Shown: in pieces, positions 16,870 to 25,564 of the stretch
How the letters are laid out: the number at the start of each line of letters is the position of its first letter
Numbering within the stretch: position 1 is the stretch's first letter
Assembly: GCA_964645715.1 (NCBI GenBank)
Contig: CAZYAO010000021.1
Location: 1-64,000, forward strand
Reading direction: 5' to 3'
Length of the DNA stretch: 64,000 nucleotides
Origin: JAUMBM01 sp964645715
GTDB lineage: Bacteria; Bacteroidota; Bacteroidia; Chitinophagales; Saprospiraceae
The notes under the pieces: generated by a model
Seen by the model: only the letters and a program-made list of their open reading frames with translations
What the model was told of the DNA's origin: nothing
Database searches by the model: none
Made by a program: the position numbers and the translations under genes

Positions 16870-16924
16870 ATTAGCTTAATTGCGGCTTACATGCAGTGAT
16901 TAAAAGCATATTCAATTCGGGCAG

Positions 16925-16955
16925 CAAAGATAGTACATTGAATTTGATTGAACAA
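16925..16955 (-). promoter_or_regulatory. rpsT promoter
   Basis: On the minus strand, a -33 TTG (16955-16953), a 20-bp spacer and TATCTTTG (16932-16925). This is one of the best matches to the Bacteroidota consensus in the window. Confidence 0.75.
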
Positions 16956-16996
16956 GTCTATGCTGCTTATTTTTCTCTGCCAAGTTGACTAATGCC

Positions 16997-18094
16997 TTAT
17001 AAGACAGCGTCCAGATTGACATGATCGCGAATCAGTTCGACAGCTCTGCTGGCCTTCCAAGGCGTACGGGTATTGATTTTGACCTCCATACGGCTGATTT
17101 TTATAGCAGAACCATAGGTATCCAGCTGAGTAGCGATTACAGGAATCTCATTTTTGTCGAGGTATTCCCGGCCAGGCAGGTTGTACTGTATATCGGGGAT
17201 GTAGTCGTTTTCACCATTGATGATAATACCGGCCAAAGAGACGCACTGGTTATTTTTGTGCTCGAGTTCTTCCAGCGCATGGATGACACTCTCGAGTCGG
17301 CGGTAGCTGACGATGATGAGCAGATTTTTGAGCTGGCTAAACTCATGTTTGTCGATTAGCGAGCCCGAGGCCACATTTTCCACCCGATTGTCGAGCCGGT
17401 GCCCGTTGATGAGCACCACTCCGTTGACCGCAGTACGCACCCCTTCCATAATAGGATTGGAAAGCGTCTGGTCGTATGGCAGCACCCCCAATAGCGGGAT
17501 ACCCATCTGCTCTAACTTTTTCCCCACATAATACTTTACCTGATCGAGCTTGTCAGGAATTACCTTATTGACAATTACCCCCATGATCGGCACTTGCTGC
17601 TCCCGAAAAAGTGCAACACTCATGTTGAGCCGATCGATGGTATTACCGATGCCTCCCTCAACAATCATGACGACAGGCGCCCCCAGCAATTTGGCCACAT
17701 CCGCATTAGACACATCGCACACACTGCCCACCCCCGGATGTCCCGTACCCTCATAGACCACGATCTCATAGTCCTGCTGCAACACCTTGGAAGCCTCGAG
17801 TATGCGATCAGCAAAATCAAACTTGGCCGGATCATCGAGATACTCTCGCGTAACACCTGCGCCGACGATCACCGGACTATGCACTTCGGCTTTGAGTTCG
17901 AAGCCCATCACCTTAGAAAAAAGCAGCGCATCCTTGTCGACCTTGAGATCCCCCAGGTCTACAAACTGCTGCCCCACCGGCTTACAATAGCCAACAGAAT
18001 GCCTGCGCTCGCGCAGCGCCTCCACCAAGCCGAGGGTAGAAGTGGTTTTTCCGACGTGTTGACTGGTCGCTGCCACATAGATGCGGTCTGTCAT
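16997..18094 (-). CDS. BioD-like ATPase / DRTGG-domain protein (phosphotransacetylase-family N-terminal region)
   Basis: A 365-residue cytoplasmic protein. Residues about 1-210 form an AAA_26 (dethiobiotin-synthetase-like) P-loop domain with ATSQHVGKTTST and YEGTGHPGVGSV. Residues about 220-330 form a DRTGG domain (SQLKNLLIIVSYRR, LAGIIINGE). This is the regulatory N-terminal part of long phosphate acetyltransferases (Pta), but the C-terminal PTA catalytic domain is missing; the protein ends at 365 residues. It is therefore not a phosphotransacetylase by itself and may be a stand-alone sensor or regulatory ATPase. No biotin-synthesis gene lies near. Confidence 0.85.
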   Translation of the reverse strand: MTDRIYVAATSQHVGKTTSTLGLVEALRERRHSVGYCKPVGQQFVDLGDLKVDKDALLFSKVMGFELKAEVHSPVIVGAGVTREYLDDPAKFDFADRILEASKVLQQDYEIVVYEGTGHPGVGSVCDVSNADVAKLLGAPVVMIVEGGIGNTIDRLNMSVALFREQQVPIMGVIVNKVIPDKLDQVKYYVGKKLEQMGIPLLGVLPYDQTLSNPIMEGVRTAVNGVVLINGHRLDNRVENVASGSLIDKHEFSQLKNLLIIVSYRRLESVIHALEELEHKNNQCVSLAGIIINGENDYIPDIQYNLPGREYLDKNEIPVIATQLDTYGSAIKISRMEVKINTRTPWKASRAVELIRDHVNLDAVL

Positions 18095-18181
18095 AGCCTT
18101 ACTGTGTTATTGCCGTGGATTACCGGTAACATAAGGGGGGAAATCCGCAGGCGAATGATGAAAGAAGTGCGAAACCCAAGC

Positions 18182-18255
18182 GCTTATTGGCAGCGGCGGC
18201 GGCCAATAAGCACCTGTTTACACAGGGTTTTTGCCTACAGGCGAAAAATCCTGTG
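18182..18255 (-). terminator. Two hairpins after the haem-binding protein gene
   Basis: GC stem GCTTATTGGC (18182-18191) pairs with 18202-18211. A second stem, 18221-18235, pairs with 18240-18255 with one mismatch and one bulged base around a 4-nt loop (TACA). Together they form a double hairpin about 45 bp past the stop at 18299. Confidence 0.55.
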
Positions 18256-18298
18256 AGAAAACCAGAGAGGCTAGGGCGCGTATCGTCGTTGCAAATAT

Positions 18299-18778
18299 TT
18301 ATTCTTCCTGATAGCGGCGGTGCGGCACGGTAAGCTGCAGCGCACTAAAGAACATAGAAAGTGACTTCCGCTGCTCGTCGGTCAGGCGCGCACCCGCATG
18401 CATCCAGGTATATGTCTTCTCAGGCATGTGCGCTTCCGCAATCTCCTCTGCGCACTCCTCGAGCTTATGCTTTTGTTTTTCACCGCCATAGGGAGCCCAG
18501 GTTGAAAAATTGAGATGCTCGCGGCCTTCCTGAATATGATTATTGACAAAGAATGAAATTGGTGCAACGCTGGCGTACCAAGGATAGTTGGTTTTAAAGG
18601 AATGACAGTCATAGCAGGCCGACTTGATGAGGGTAGCCGTTTCGGGTATAGGATTGACTATAGCCAGGAAATCGTCCCCCTCGTTGACGGTAGGCACTGA
18701 GCGATCGACAGGAATCAGCTGCATCAGCACCAGCACAGCAGCCAGCACCAGCAGCCCTGTTTTCATCCATTTTTTCAT
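18299..18778 (-). CDS. Haem-binding domain protein (CxxCH)
   Basis: A 159-residue exported protein. One N-terminal membrane segment or uncleaved signal (MKKWMKTGLLVLAAVLVLMQLIP) is followed by a Heme_bd domain with a single c-type haem site CYDCH (about 62-66), the motif NYPWYASVAPISFFVNNHI, and a C-terminal W-M-H-x-G region. It probably sits in the inner membrane facing the periplasm as a small c-type cytochrome or haem sensor; redox partners are unknown. A TACCTTTG box (18803-18796, minus) lies 17 bp before the ATG, ruling out the longer frame to 18859. It is divergent from lnt. Confidence 0.9.
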   Translation of the reverse strand: MKKWMKTGLLVLAAVLVLMQLIPVDRSVPTVNEGDDFLAIVNPIPETATLIKSACYDCHSFKTNYPWYASVAPISFFVNNHIQEGREHLNFSTWAPYGGEKQKHKLEECAEEIAEAHMPEKTYTWMHAGARLTDEQRKSLSMFFSALQLTVPHRRYQEE

Positions 18779-18795
18779 GACAACTGTTTTTTGTT

Positions 18796-18803
18796 CAAAG
18801 GTA
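18796..18803 (-). promoter_or_regulatory. -7 box for the haem-binding protein gene
   Basis: TACCTTTG on the minus strand, 17 bp before the start at 18778. It fixes the start choice. Confidence 0.65.
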
Positions 18804-18844
18804 AAAAAGGAATTTCTTAATCTTGCATCAAAGCACGCATCAGT

Positions 18845-20695
18845 TTGACAAAACAGCATTCAAAACAACCTTCAAAAGCACAATTCTTGAAAAACCAATA
18901 CTTTTGGCCGGCGGCCGGCCTGTCGGCCGTGGTGGCGGTGCTCAGCGCCCGCCAGATGATACAGCTCGACGCGCAGCAATTGCTATGGGGTCATCGTCCG
19001 CTCTGGCTCTTCCTGTCCGTCTGGGCGCTCATCGCCCTCTTTGGCGCGCGCCTGCTGGAGCGCAGAGGGGGAGTGGGGGTATGGAAAAAAATGGGGCTTG
19101 CCAGCCTTGGCGGGCTGCTGCTGGGGCTGGGATTTCCGGGGCTGCTGCCCCTGCCCTGGCTGATGTTTGTGGGCTGGCTGCCCCTGCTGGCGCTGGCGCA
19201 GGCGAGCCAGCAGGCGGCGCGGCCGCTGCGCGACTTTTGGCCCTATGCCTGGCTGGGGCTGATGCTGTGGAACATCCTGTCCACCTACTGGGTGGCCAAT
19301 GCGGCCCTGGCCGCCGGCCTTTTTGCCATCATTGTCAACAGCCTGCTGATGCTGCTGCCCTGGCTAGGCTGGCTGCTCAGCAGCCGCGCCATGCCGCGAC
19401 TGGGCTATGTGCCGCTGGTGGCCTACTGGCTGAGCTTCGAATACCTGCATTACAACTGGGATCTCACCTGGCCATGGCTCACGCTGGGCAATAGCTTTGC
19501 GCAGTTTCCTGCCTGGGTACAGTGGTATGAATATACGGGTGTCTTTGGTGGCAGCTGGTGGATATGGCTGATCAACCTGCTCCTCTATCGGGGGTGGCAG
19601 CTGTCCGGAGGACTGGCGGCCAGCCGCCCTTGGGCGCTGGCGCTACTGCTGATTGCCCTGCCTGCGGCCTTCTCTTTTTACCGCTACTACAGCTACCAGG
19701 AACAAGGCAACCGCATAGAGGTCGTAGCCGTACAACCCAACTTTGAGCCGCACTACCAAAAGTTTACGCTGCCCGAGCATGTACAGGCCGACCGCTACCT
19801 CGAGTTGAGTCTCAGTCAGCTGGACAGCACCGTAGACTACCTAGTCTACCCCGAAACCAGCTTTGGCTATGTCGAAGAGCGCCAGATCAGCAACTATCCG
19901 GCGCTGCAGTACCTGCGCGAAGGGCTGGCGGCCTATCCGACGCTGCAACTGGTCACCGGTCTCAATGCCTATCGCGATTTTGCCCCCGGCGAGCCACTCA
20001 CGGATGCGGCGCGGGAGCGGCGCGGGAGCGGTGGACAGCAGATCTACTACGAGACCCTCAACTCGGCTGCACAGCTGGATATGGCGGGGCAGGAGGTGCA
20101 GACCTACCGCAAATCCAAGCTGGTACCCGGTCCTGAGTCTTTCCCCTTCAAGCGGATCCTGTTTTTTATGGAGCCGCTGGTTGAGCAACTCGAAGGTACT
20201 ACTGCCGGACTGGGCACACAGCCCCAGCGGTCGGTTTTTCAGGGCAAAGCACGCATCGCGCCCGTCATCTGCTACGAATCGGTCTTTGGCGAATACTACG
20301 GCGGGTATGTACGCCCCCGCACCTACGGGCAGCCGGGTGCACAGGCTGCTTTCATCCTGACCAATGACGGCTGGTGGGATGACACCCCTGGCCACCGACA
20401 ACACCTATACTTTGCCAGCCTGCGTGCCATCGAAGGGCGGCGGCCGCTGGTACGCTCAGCCAATACAGGCATCTCGGCCTTTATCAACCAGCGGGGCGAC
20501 ATCACCGCCAGTCTCCCCTACAACACTGCCGGCGCTTTGCGCGGCAGTATGATCCTCAACGACCGGCTCACTTTTTACCACCGCTGGGGCGATATGATCG
20601 CGCGCATAGCTTTCTTCCTGACACTGCTGCTGGCTTTCAGTACCCTCAGCCGCAGCCTGTCGGCTGCCAAAGGGCCGAATACCCCTGCAGCATAA
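18845..20695 (+). CDS. lnt: Apolipoprotein N-acyltransferase
   Basis: Transfers a third acyl chain to the N-terminal Cys of lipoproteins in the inner membrane. Residues about 15-285 hold seven to eight membrane segments. Residues about 290-590 form the nitrilase-type domain with the catalytic triad Glu (VYPETSFGY), Lys (YRKSKLVPGPESFPF) and Cys (APVICYESVFGEYYG). At 616 residues it is slightly longer than the E. coli enzyme. The only start codons near the N-terminus are TTG (18845, taken here, or 18887); no ATG fits. It is divergent from the haem-binding protein and 16 bp ahead of corA, so probably an operon with it. Confidence 0.92.
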   Translation: MTKQHSKQPSKAQFLKNQYFWPAAGLSAVVAVLSARQMIQLDAQQLLWGHRPLWLFLSVWALIALFGARLLERRGGVGVWKKMGLASLGGLLLGLGFPGLLPLPWLMFVGWLPLLALAQASQQAARPLRDFWPYAWLGLMLWNILSTYWVANAALAAGLFAIIVNSLLMLLPWLGWLLSSRAMPRLGYVPLVAYWLSFEYLHYNWDLTWPWLTLGNSFAQFPAWVQWYEYTGVFGGSWWIWLINLLLYRGWQLSGGLAASRPWALALLLIALPAAFSFYRYYSYQEQGNRIEVVAVQPNFEPHYQKFTLPEHVQADRYLELSLSQLDSTVDYLVYPETSFGYVEERQISNYPALQYLREGLAAYPTLQLVTGLNAYRDFAPGEPLTDAARERRGSGGQQIYYETLNSAAQLDMAGQEVQTYRKSKLVPGPESFPFKRILFFMEPLVEQLEGTTAGLGTQPQRSVFQGKARIAPVICYESVFGEYYGGYVRPRTYGQPGAQAAFILTNDGWWDDTPGHRQHLYFASLRAIEGRRPLVRSANTGISAFINQRGDITASLPYNTAGALRGSMILNDRLTFYHRWGDMIARIAFFLTLLLAFSTLSRSLSAAKGPNTPAA

Positions 20696-20711
20696 ATAAA
20701 CGCACAAAACC

Positions 20712-21794
20712 ATGGGTAAAAATAAACATTCCCGCATACGGCCAGCCGGCCGGCCACCGCTCAAAAGGAGCGGCAGCCCGCCCGGCAGCCTGATTTTTAC
20801 CGGCACAAAACACCTTGAGCAGCTCAATGTGGCGCTTACGCAGTACAGCGAACAGGACTACCGCTGCGAGCTAGCACACGATACGCTGCCGGAGGCTGCC
20901 AATATTGGAGGTATTCTATGGTATGATGTGCGCGGACTGCACGATATTGAGCTCATTGAGCAGCTGGGCATGCGCTATCAGATGCACCCGCTGGCCATTG
21001 AAGATGTGCTCAACATCCACCAGCGTCCCAAATTTGAGGAGTATGACCAGGCGCTGTTTGTGGTAGTGCGCGCGCTCGATTTCAACCGGGAAACCATGAA
21101 TATCGATACCGAGCAGGTCGCTATTTTTTTTACCCGCGACAGCCTGCTGTCCTTTCAGGAAAAGGATGGCGACCTGTTTGCGTCTATCCGGCGCCGGCTG
21201 GAGATGCCCGGCAGCAGGATGCGCAGCCGCACCACCGACTACCTGGCGTATGCGCTCATCGATGCCATCGTCGACCACTACTTTATCGTCCTGGACCAAC
21301 TGGAAGAAGAGCTCTCCAACCTGGAAGTAGAGATTATGACCAGCCCTTCCGATACTACCAAGCGCAAAATTCACGACCTGCGCATTGCCATCATCTCGCT
21401 GCGAAAACTGGCGGGCCCCATGCGCGAAGCCATCAACCGCTTCGCTGGCAGTGAGCACGCCCTCATAGCATCCACTACGCCGGTTTTTTTGCGGGATCTT
21501 TTCGACCACTCGATTCGCGTGGTTGAACTGACCGACACCACCCGGGATCTCCTCAATGGCCTGCAGGATTTGTACCTGTCGGAGATTAGTTTCCGCATGA
21601 ACAACGTCATGCAGCTGCTCACCATCATCAGCACCATCTTTATTCCGCTCACCTTTCTGGCCGGCGTATACGGCATGAACTTCAAGCACATGCCCGAGCT
21701 CGAGTGGTCGCACGGTTATTATGGACTGTGGGTCATCATGATTGGCATCGTACTATTCCAGTTATATTACTTCCGGCGACGCAAGTGGCTGTAG
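20712..21794 (+). CDS. corA: CorA-family magnesium/cobalt transporter
   Basis: A 360-residue inner-membrane divalent-cation channel. The long soluble N-terminal domain (about 1-300) contains the family helix with HPLAIEDVLNIHQRPKFEEY. Two C-terminal membrane helices (about 297-317 and 335-352) carry the signature pore motif YGMNFKHMPE between them. It follows lnt by 16 bp and is probably co-transcribed. A hairpin pair follows in the convergent gap. Confidence 0.95.
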   Translation: MGKNKHSRIRPAGRPPLKRSGSPPGSLIFTGTKHLEQLNVALTQYSEQDYRCELAHDTLPEAANIGGILWYDVRGLHDIELIEQLGMRYQMHPLAIEDVLNIHQRPKFEEYDQALFVVVRALDFNRETMNIDTEQVAIFFTRDSLLSFQEKDGDLFASIRRRLEMPGSRMRSRTTDYLAYALIDAIVDHYFIVLDQLEEELSNLEVEIMTSPSDTTKRKIHDLRIAIISLRKLAGPMREAINRFAGSEHALIASTTPVFLRDLFDHSIRVVELTDTTRDLLNGLQDLYLSEISFRMNNVMQLLTIISTIFIPLTFLAGVYGMNFKHMPELEWSHGYYGLWVIMIGIVLFQLYYFRRRKWL

Positions 21795-21875
21795 GTTCCG
21801 GCTTGGCTTAGCTCGTATACAACCCGCAGTACAGTCCAGCGCAAGTGAATGTATGTTCTGGTTTAGCTGTCAGAA

Positions 21876-21939
21876 CACACCCTTTGGCGGCAACAGTCGC
21901 CAAAGGGCGTGCTGCATGGGTGCTTTTTTCACAAAAAGC
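21876..21939. terminator. GC hairpin plus AT hairpin between convergent genes
   Basis: GC stem: 21876-21889 with 21898-21911, 14 bp with one mismatch (CCCTTTGGCG core). AT stem: GCTTTTT (21922-21928) with AAAAAGC (21933-21939). It lies between convergent stops at 21794 and 22002. Confidence 0.65.
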
Positions 21940-22001
21940 GGTGAAAAACGGTTGATGCCATAATCAGCAAGGCTACCCGCAGATCAACGCCAGCCGCCGC
22001 A

Positions 22002-22859
22002 TCATTCATCGGCTGTGGGTAACAGCTGAGCCCAATGAATCCATTCACTCCAGGAGCCCGGGTACAGGCGGGGCTCTCCCAGACCGGCCTGCACCATGGC
22101 CAATATATTATGACAAGCCGAAACACCTGATCCACAATAACATACAATCTCACTACCCCTGCGTGCTCCCAGCATTGGCAGGTAAAGCTCCCGCAGCTCA
22201 TTGGCGGGTCGGAAATGTCCGTCAATCAGGTTGCGTGTCAGCGGCGCATTTTGAGCCCCTTCGATATGGCCGGCAACAGGATCAATAGGCTCCTCCTCTC
22301 CCCGAAATCGCTCCGGCGAGCGAGCATCAAGCAGCAGAAAGCGGCTGTCGTGCCGCAGCTGGTCGACCCCGGCGGCGTCGATCAGGCTGTCGGGTCTTGG
22401 GTGGGGGGTAAAAAAAGCAGGCACAGGGGCGGGCACCTCCATAGCCGTCGGCCCTCCGGCCGCCAACCAGGCAGGCCAGCCACCGTCGAGCACCGCTACT
22501 GCCTCATGACCCAGCCAGCGCAACATCCACCACAGGCGGGCCGCTATGGCGCCCGCCTGCGCATCATACACCACCACCTGCTTGCGCTCATCTATGCCCC
22601 AACTGCCCAGCTTTTGCGCCAGCACCCCCACCTCCGGCAGGGGGTGGCGACCGCTGATACCTGGCTGTACAGGCCCGCTGAGATCCTCATCCAGGTGTGC
22701 ATAAATCGCCCCGGGAATGTGGCGCTGCTCGTAGGCCAGCCGCCCCGCAGTTGTGTTAAACAAATCGAAGCGGCAGTCGATAATGACATAGTCGGGCCGA
22801 GTGTAGCCGCTGCGTAGCTCTTCGGCACTGATAAGCGTCTTGTACATGAGGGCGTGCAT
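22002..22859 (-). CDS. Sulfurtransferase (thiosulfate/3-mercaptopyruvate type)
   Basis: A 285-residue protein made of two rhodanese domains. The N-terminal, non-catalytic domain covers about 10-140 (VIIDCRFDLF, RHIPGAIYAHLDEDLS). The C-terminal domain, about 165-280, has the active-site loop CGSGVSA in IVCYCGSGVSACHN. The CG[ST]GV[ST]A loop is the mercaptopyruvate-sulfurtransferase type. It moves sulfur from mercaptopyruvate or thiosulfate to a thiol acceptor or cyanide. MHALMYKTLIS offers two starts (22859 or 22847); the second resembles the family better. Confidence 0.93.
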   Translation of the reverse strand: MHALMYKTLISAEELRSGYTRPDYVIIDCRFDLFNTTAGRLAYEQRHIPGAIYAHLDEDLSGPVQPGISGRHPLPEVGVLAQKLGSWGIDERKQVVVYDAQAGAIAARLWWMLRWLGHEAVAVLDGGWPAWLAAGGPTAMEVPAPVPAFFTPHPRPDSLIDAAGVDQLRHDSRFLLLDARSPERFRGEEEPIDPVAGHIEGAQNAPLTRNLIDGHFRPANELRELYLPMLGARRGSEIVCYCGSGVSACHNILAMVQAGLGEPRLYPGSWSEWIHWAQLLPTADE

Positions 22860-22923
22860 TTAGCAGGTATACATGAGGGCCGGGCCGGCTTTGGCCGCGG
22901 CCAGGTTTTTTTAAAAAAGCCAA

Positions 22924-23041
22924 CAATACGCTCTGGCGGCAGTCGCCGCCAGAGCGTATTGTGAGTCAATTTTTTGGGTTTAAAAAACCCAAAAAACATT
23001 GATTTACTATTGTATTTCGCTGCTTTTCGCAGCGAAATACA
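22924..23041. terminator. GC/AT/GC triple-hairpin array
   Basis: Three consecutive palindromes: a perfect 17-bp GC stem (22924-22940/22945-22961, loop AGTC), a perfect 12-bp AT stem (22970-22981/22985-22996), and a perfect 13-bp stem TGTATTTCGCTGC (23011-23023) with 23029-23041. It lies downstream of the PAP2 gene. The third stem shares its outer sequence with a hairpin at 29649-29681. Confidence 0.7.
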
Positions 23042-23053
23042 TACTGAACAACC

Positions 23054-23728
23054 TCATCCCGCCGCCAGGCTGCGCTCCTCCTTCCACAGCCACAGCAACA
23101 GGTAGTGCCACAGCAGTGCCAGCGCAATGCCCGTCAGACCACCCACGACCACATCCTTCAAAAAATGATGCAGCAGGTACATGCGGGAAAAAGCCGTGAG
23201 CACGGCCAGCAGCGCAAAGGACAGTCCCAGCCACCAGCGGCGCGGCATATTCAGCGCGGCAAAAGTGTAGAGAGCAAAGGCAGCCATGGTATGCCCGCTC
23301 GGAAAGCTATTGGCCCCCTGCAACAATTCGACACCCTCGATGGGCTGCAGCTGCTCCCAAATCCCGAGTTTGCTGAGGTAAGGATAGGGTCTGTCGTGCG
23401 CAAACCAATGCTTGGACAACTGAGCCACCACGGTCACCAAAAAGCCCAGCAGCGGCAAGGTCAGGGCCGCTTTCCAGCGAAAAAAAAGCAGCAGCAGGCT
23501 TACCGCCAGAAAGGCCCAGCCTTCGCCCAACAGGGTGGCAAACTGAAAAAAGTGGTCAGCGAATGCGGATCGGTGGTTGTTTATCCACAACAATTCGGTG
23601 CCCACCGGTATAAGCATCAGCCACACAGCACCCAGGCTTATGAAAAAAGCAGCGGGAATCCAGAAGGCAGTGAAGGCGGCCTGCGAGGCCTGCAGCTCAG
23701 ACAGCGGCAGATGTCGGGGTCTCAGCAT
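23054..23728 (-). CDS. PAP2-family membrane phosphatase
   Basis: A membrane phosphatase of about 224 residues with five to six transmembrane segments. All three PAP2 motifs are present: KHWFAHDRP, PSGHTMAAF with the catalytic His, and SRMYLLHHFLKD. It probably dephosphorylates a lipid phosphate such as undecaprenyl pyrophosphate, phosphatidate or phosphatidylglycerol phosphate; which one cannot be told. The start overlaps the end of the LptF/G gene by 32 bp (Met at 23728; a longer form starts at 23761), so the two are translationally coupled. Confidence 0.9.
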   Translation of the reverse strand: MLRPRHLPLSELQASQAAFTAFWIPAAFFISLGAVWLMLIPVGTELLWINNHRSAFADHFFQFATLLGEGWAFLAVSLLLLFFRWKAALTLPLLGFLVTVVAQLSKHWFAHDRPYPYLSKLGIWEQLQPIEGVELLQGANSFPSGHTMAAFALYTFAALNMPRRWWLGLSFALLAVLTAFSRMYLLHHFLKDVVVGGLTGIALALLWHYLLLWLWKEERSLAAG

Positions 23729-25448
23729 TATTATTCTTTTTGGCTTCTTTGTACAGAGCAATTTTTCCCCTCAGTTGATCGAAGAGACCCCACTTCAGCG
23801 GACTGTCATTCATGGCTTTGATGGTGAGCCACAGGCCTACGGGCAGCAGTACGAGACAGGGAATCCACGCAGCTACCATCGCAGGCACAATGAAGGTCTC
23901 CGCGATCTTGCGGCAGAAGATCGTCAACACGATGAAAAGAATGAAAAATATGATACTGACGAGTATCGGATAGCCAAAACCTCCCTTCCGGACGATGGCA
24001 CCCATAGGAGCTCCGACGAAGACAAAGATGATGCATACGACCGCCAGGCTGTATTTGGTGTGCAGCTCGTAAACAAACTTAGCGAGGTTTTCACGGGTAA
24101 CATCCAGGGTGCGGTCGGCCATTTCTGCCTGGGTTTCGATGCTGCGCACCGATGAGCGGGCCTTGGTGTAGAGGCGACTCTTCATATCGGGTGGCAGCTG
24201 GTCTACCCAGTCGGCAAACCGGATACCCGGCGGGAATACTTCGGCCGGACTGCGCTGACGCTGCAGCGAATCCGGCGGCAATAATTTTTTGGGCTGCACC
24301 TTGGTCACTGGCAGTCCTTTCTGCTTCTTGGCCTTGTAAAGCCCGATATAGAAGCTGTCGCTGCGGATGGCATTGGCGTTGGGAGAAGGCCCCTCGACCG
24401 TCACGGTTGTTTCCGCTGAAGGACCAGCCGCCGCACTGCGCTGCAGCGAGTCTGTCAATTTTTGCGTTTCTACCGCAATCGCCTGTTCGAGCACTGCCGG
24501 GTTGATCCAACTGTGGTTATCGGGTGCCAGCACGCTGGTATCTACCCGGACCAGCGAGATAAAACTCGCCAGAAAATTATTCATGGAAGCAACCTGCTCA
24601 TTGACCTGCAGTTCAATGGAGTCAATAGCCACGCGCAGCTGAGCACTGCCCATCATAGCGCGATTGGAAGTAAAAAGATCTTCGTTGGTGCGGGCAAGAT
24701 CGAACTCGCCCAGGTCAAAGATTTTCGTCCAGCGCTGGAAACCTACCCTGACAAAGGGGTGAGCGCCATCGGCGCGGCGGCCTGCCGGGCCCGTTTCGGT
24801 ATACTGATGGCCATCCTCCAGCTGCATGATGAAGTAGCGCCCGTCGGCTGACGAATACATACGGCCGCGTTTGGCAACGATCTCCGTAAGCTTGCCGGCA
24901 GCAGCGTCGCGGTGATCGTAGATGATGATGTCTTTGATCTGGCTACCGTCGCGGCTCTTACTGCCAATATAGATGGCGTAGTCGGTAAAATCATCGTTGA
25001 AGACACCTGCGTCGAGGCTCAGCGAAGGTTTTTTGCGCTGAATATCGTGCATCCGAGAGCCAAATTTGAGGTTGGCTACAGGGATGAGATTGTTGGAGCA
25101 ATAGTAAGAGACCAGCATGGTAGCAGCCCCAAAGAGGATGAGCGGGCGCATGACGCGCAGCAGGGATACGCCGGCAGACTTAAAGCTCGACAGCTCGTAG
25201 CGCTCAGCCAGACCGCCGACCACCATGACGGAAGAGAGCAAGATGGCCATCGGCAACGCCATGGGTGCCAACCCCACGCTCTTATAAGCCAGTAGTTCAA
25301 AAACGAGCAGAATGCCCAGTCCCTTGCCTGCAATGTCATCAATATATACCCATAGAATCTGCATTACCAACACGAAGGTAGCAATGCCAAAAGTGACAAT
25401 AAAAGGAGGGATAAAACTTACCAGAAGCAGCCGATCAATTTTTTTCAT
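23697..25448 (-). CDS. LptF/LptG-family lipopolysaccharide export permease
   Basis: A 583-residue inner-membrane protein of the YjgP/YjgQ family, which with LptB2 and LptC extracts LPS from the inner membrane. It has three N-terminal membrane segments (about 10-115), a periplasmic jellyroll domain (about 130-270), a Pro/Ser/Gln-rich insertion (about 280-450), and three C-terminal membrane segments (about 470-560). The family motif LAPMALPMAILLSSVMVVGGLAERYELSSFKSAG is complete. It is much longer than the proteobacterial proteins (about 360 residues) because of the insertion. It is expressed with the PAP2 gene. Confidence 0.9.
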   Translation of the reverse strand: MKKIDRLLLVSFIPPFIVTFGIATFVLVMQILWVYIDDIAGKGLGILLVFELLAYKSVGLAPMALPMAILLSSVMVVGGLAERYELSSFKSAGVSLLRVMRPLILFGAATMLVSYYCSNNLIPVANLKFGSRMHDIQRKKPSLSLDAGVFNDDFTDYAIYIGSKSRDGSQIKDIIIYDHRDAAAGKLTEIVAKRGRMYSSADGRYFIMQLEDGHQYTETGPAGRRADGAHPFVRVGFQRWTKIFDLGEFDLARTNEDLFTSNRAMMGSAQLRVAIDSIELQVNEQVASMNNFLASFISLVRVDTSVLAPDNHSWINPAVLEQAIAVETQKLTDSLQRSAAAGPSAETTVTVEGPSPNANAIRSDSFYIGLYKAKKQKGLPVTKVQPKKLLPPDSLQRQRSPAEVFPPGIRFADWVDQLPPDMKSRLYTKARSSVRSIETQAEMADRTLDVTRENLAKFVYELHTKYSLAVVCIIFVFVGAPMGAIVRKGGFGYPILVSIIFFILFIVLTIFCRKIAETFIVPAMVAAWIPCLVLLPVGLWLTIKAMNDSPLKWGLFDQLRGKIALYKEAKKNNNAETPTSAAV

Positions 25449-25564
25449 GCCTGCCAGTTCGAATCACGGCGCCTGCCACATGCGGACTTATTATAACGCA
25501 AAGGAACACATTTTCGTTGGCATCAGCGGTATCATTTGCAGGAATTCTTGGCTTGCCTGCCTCC

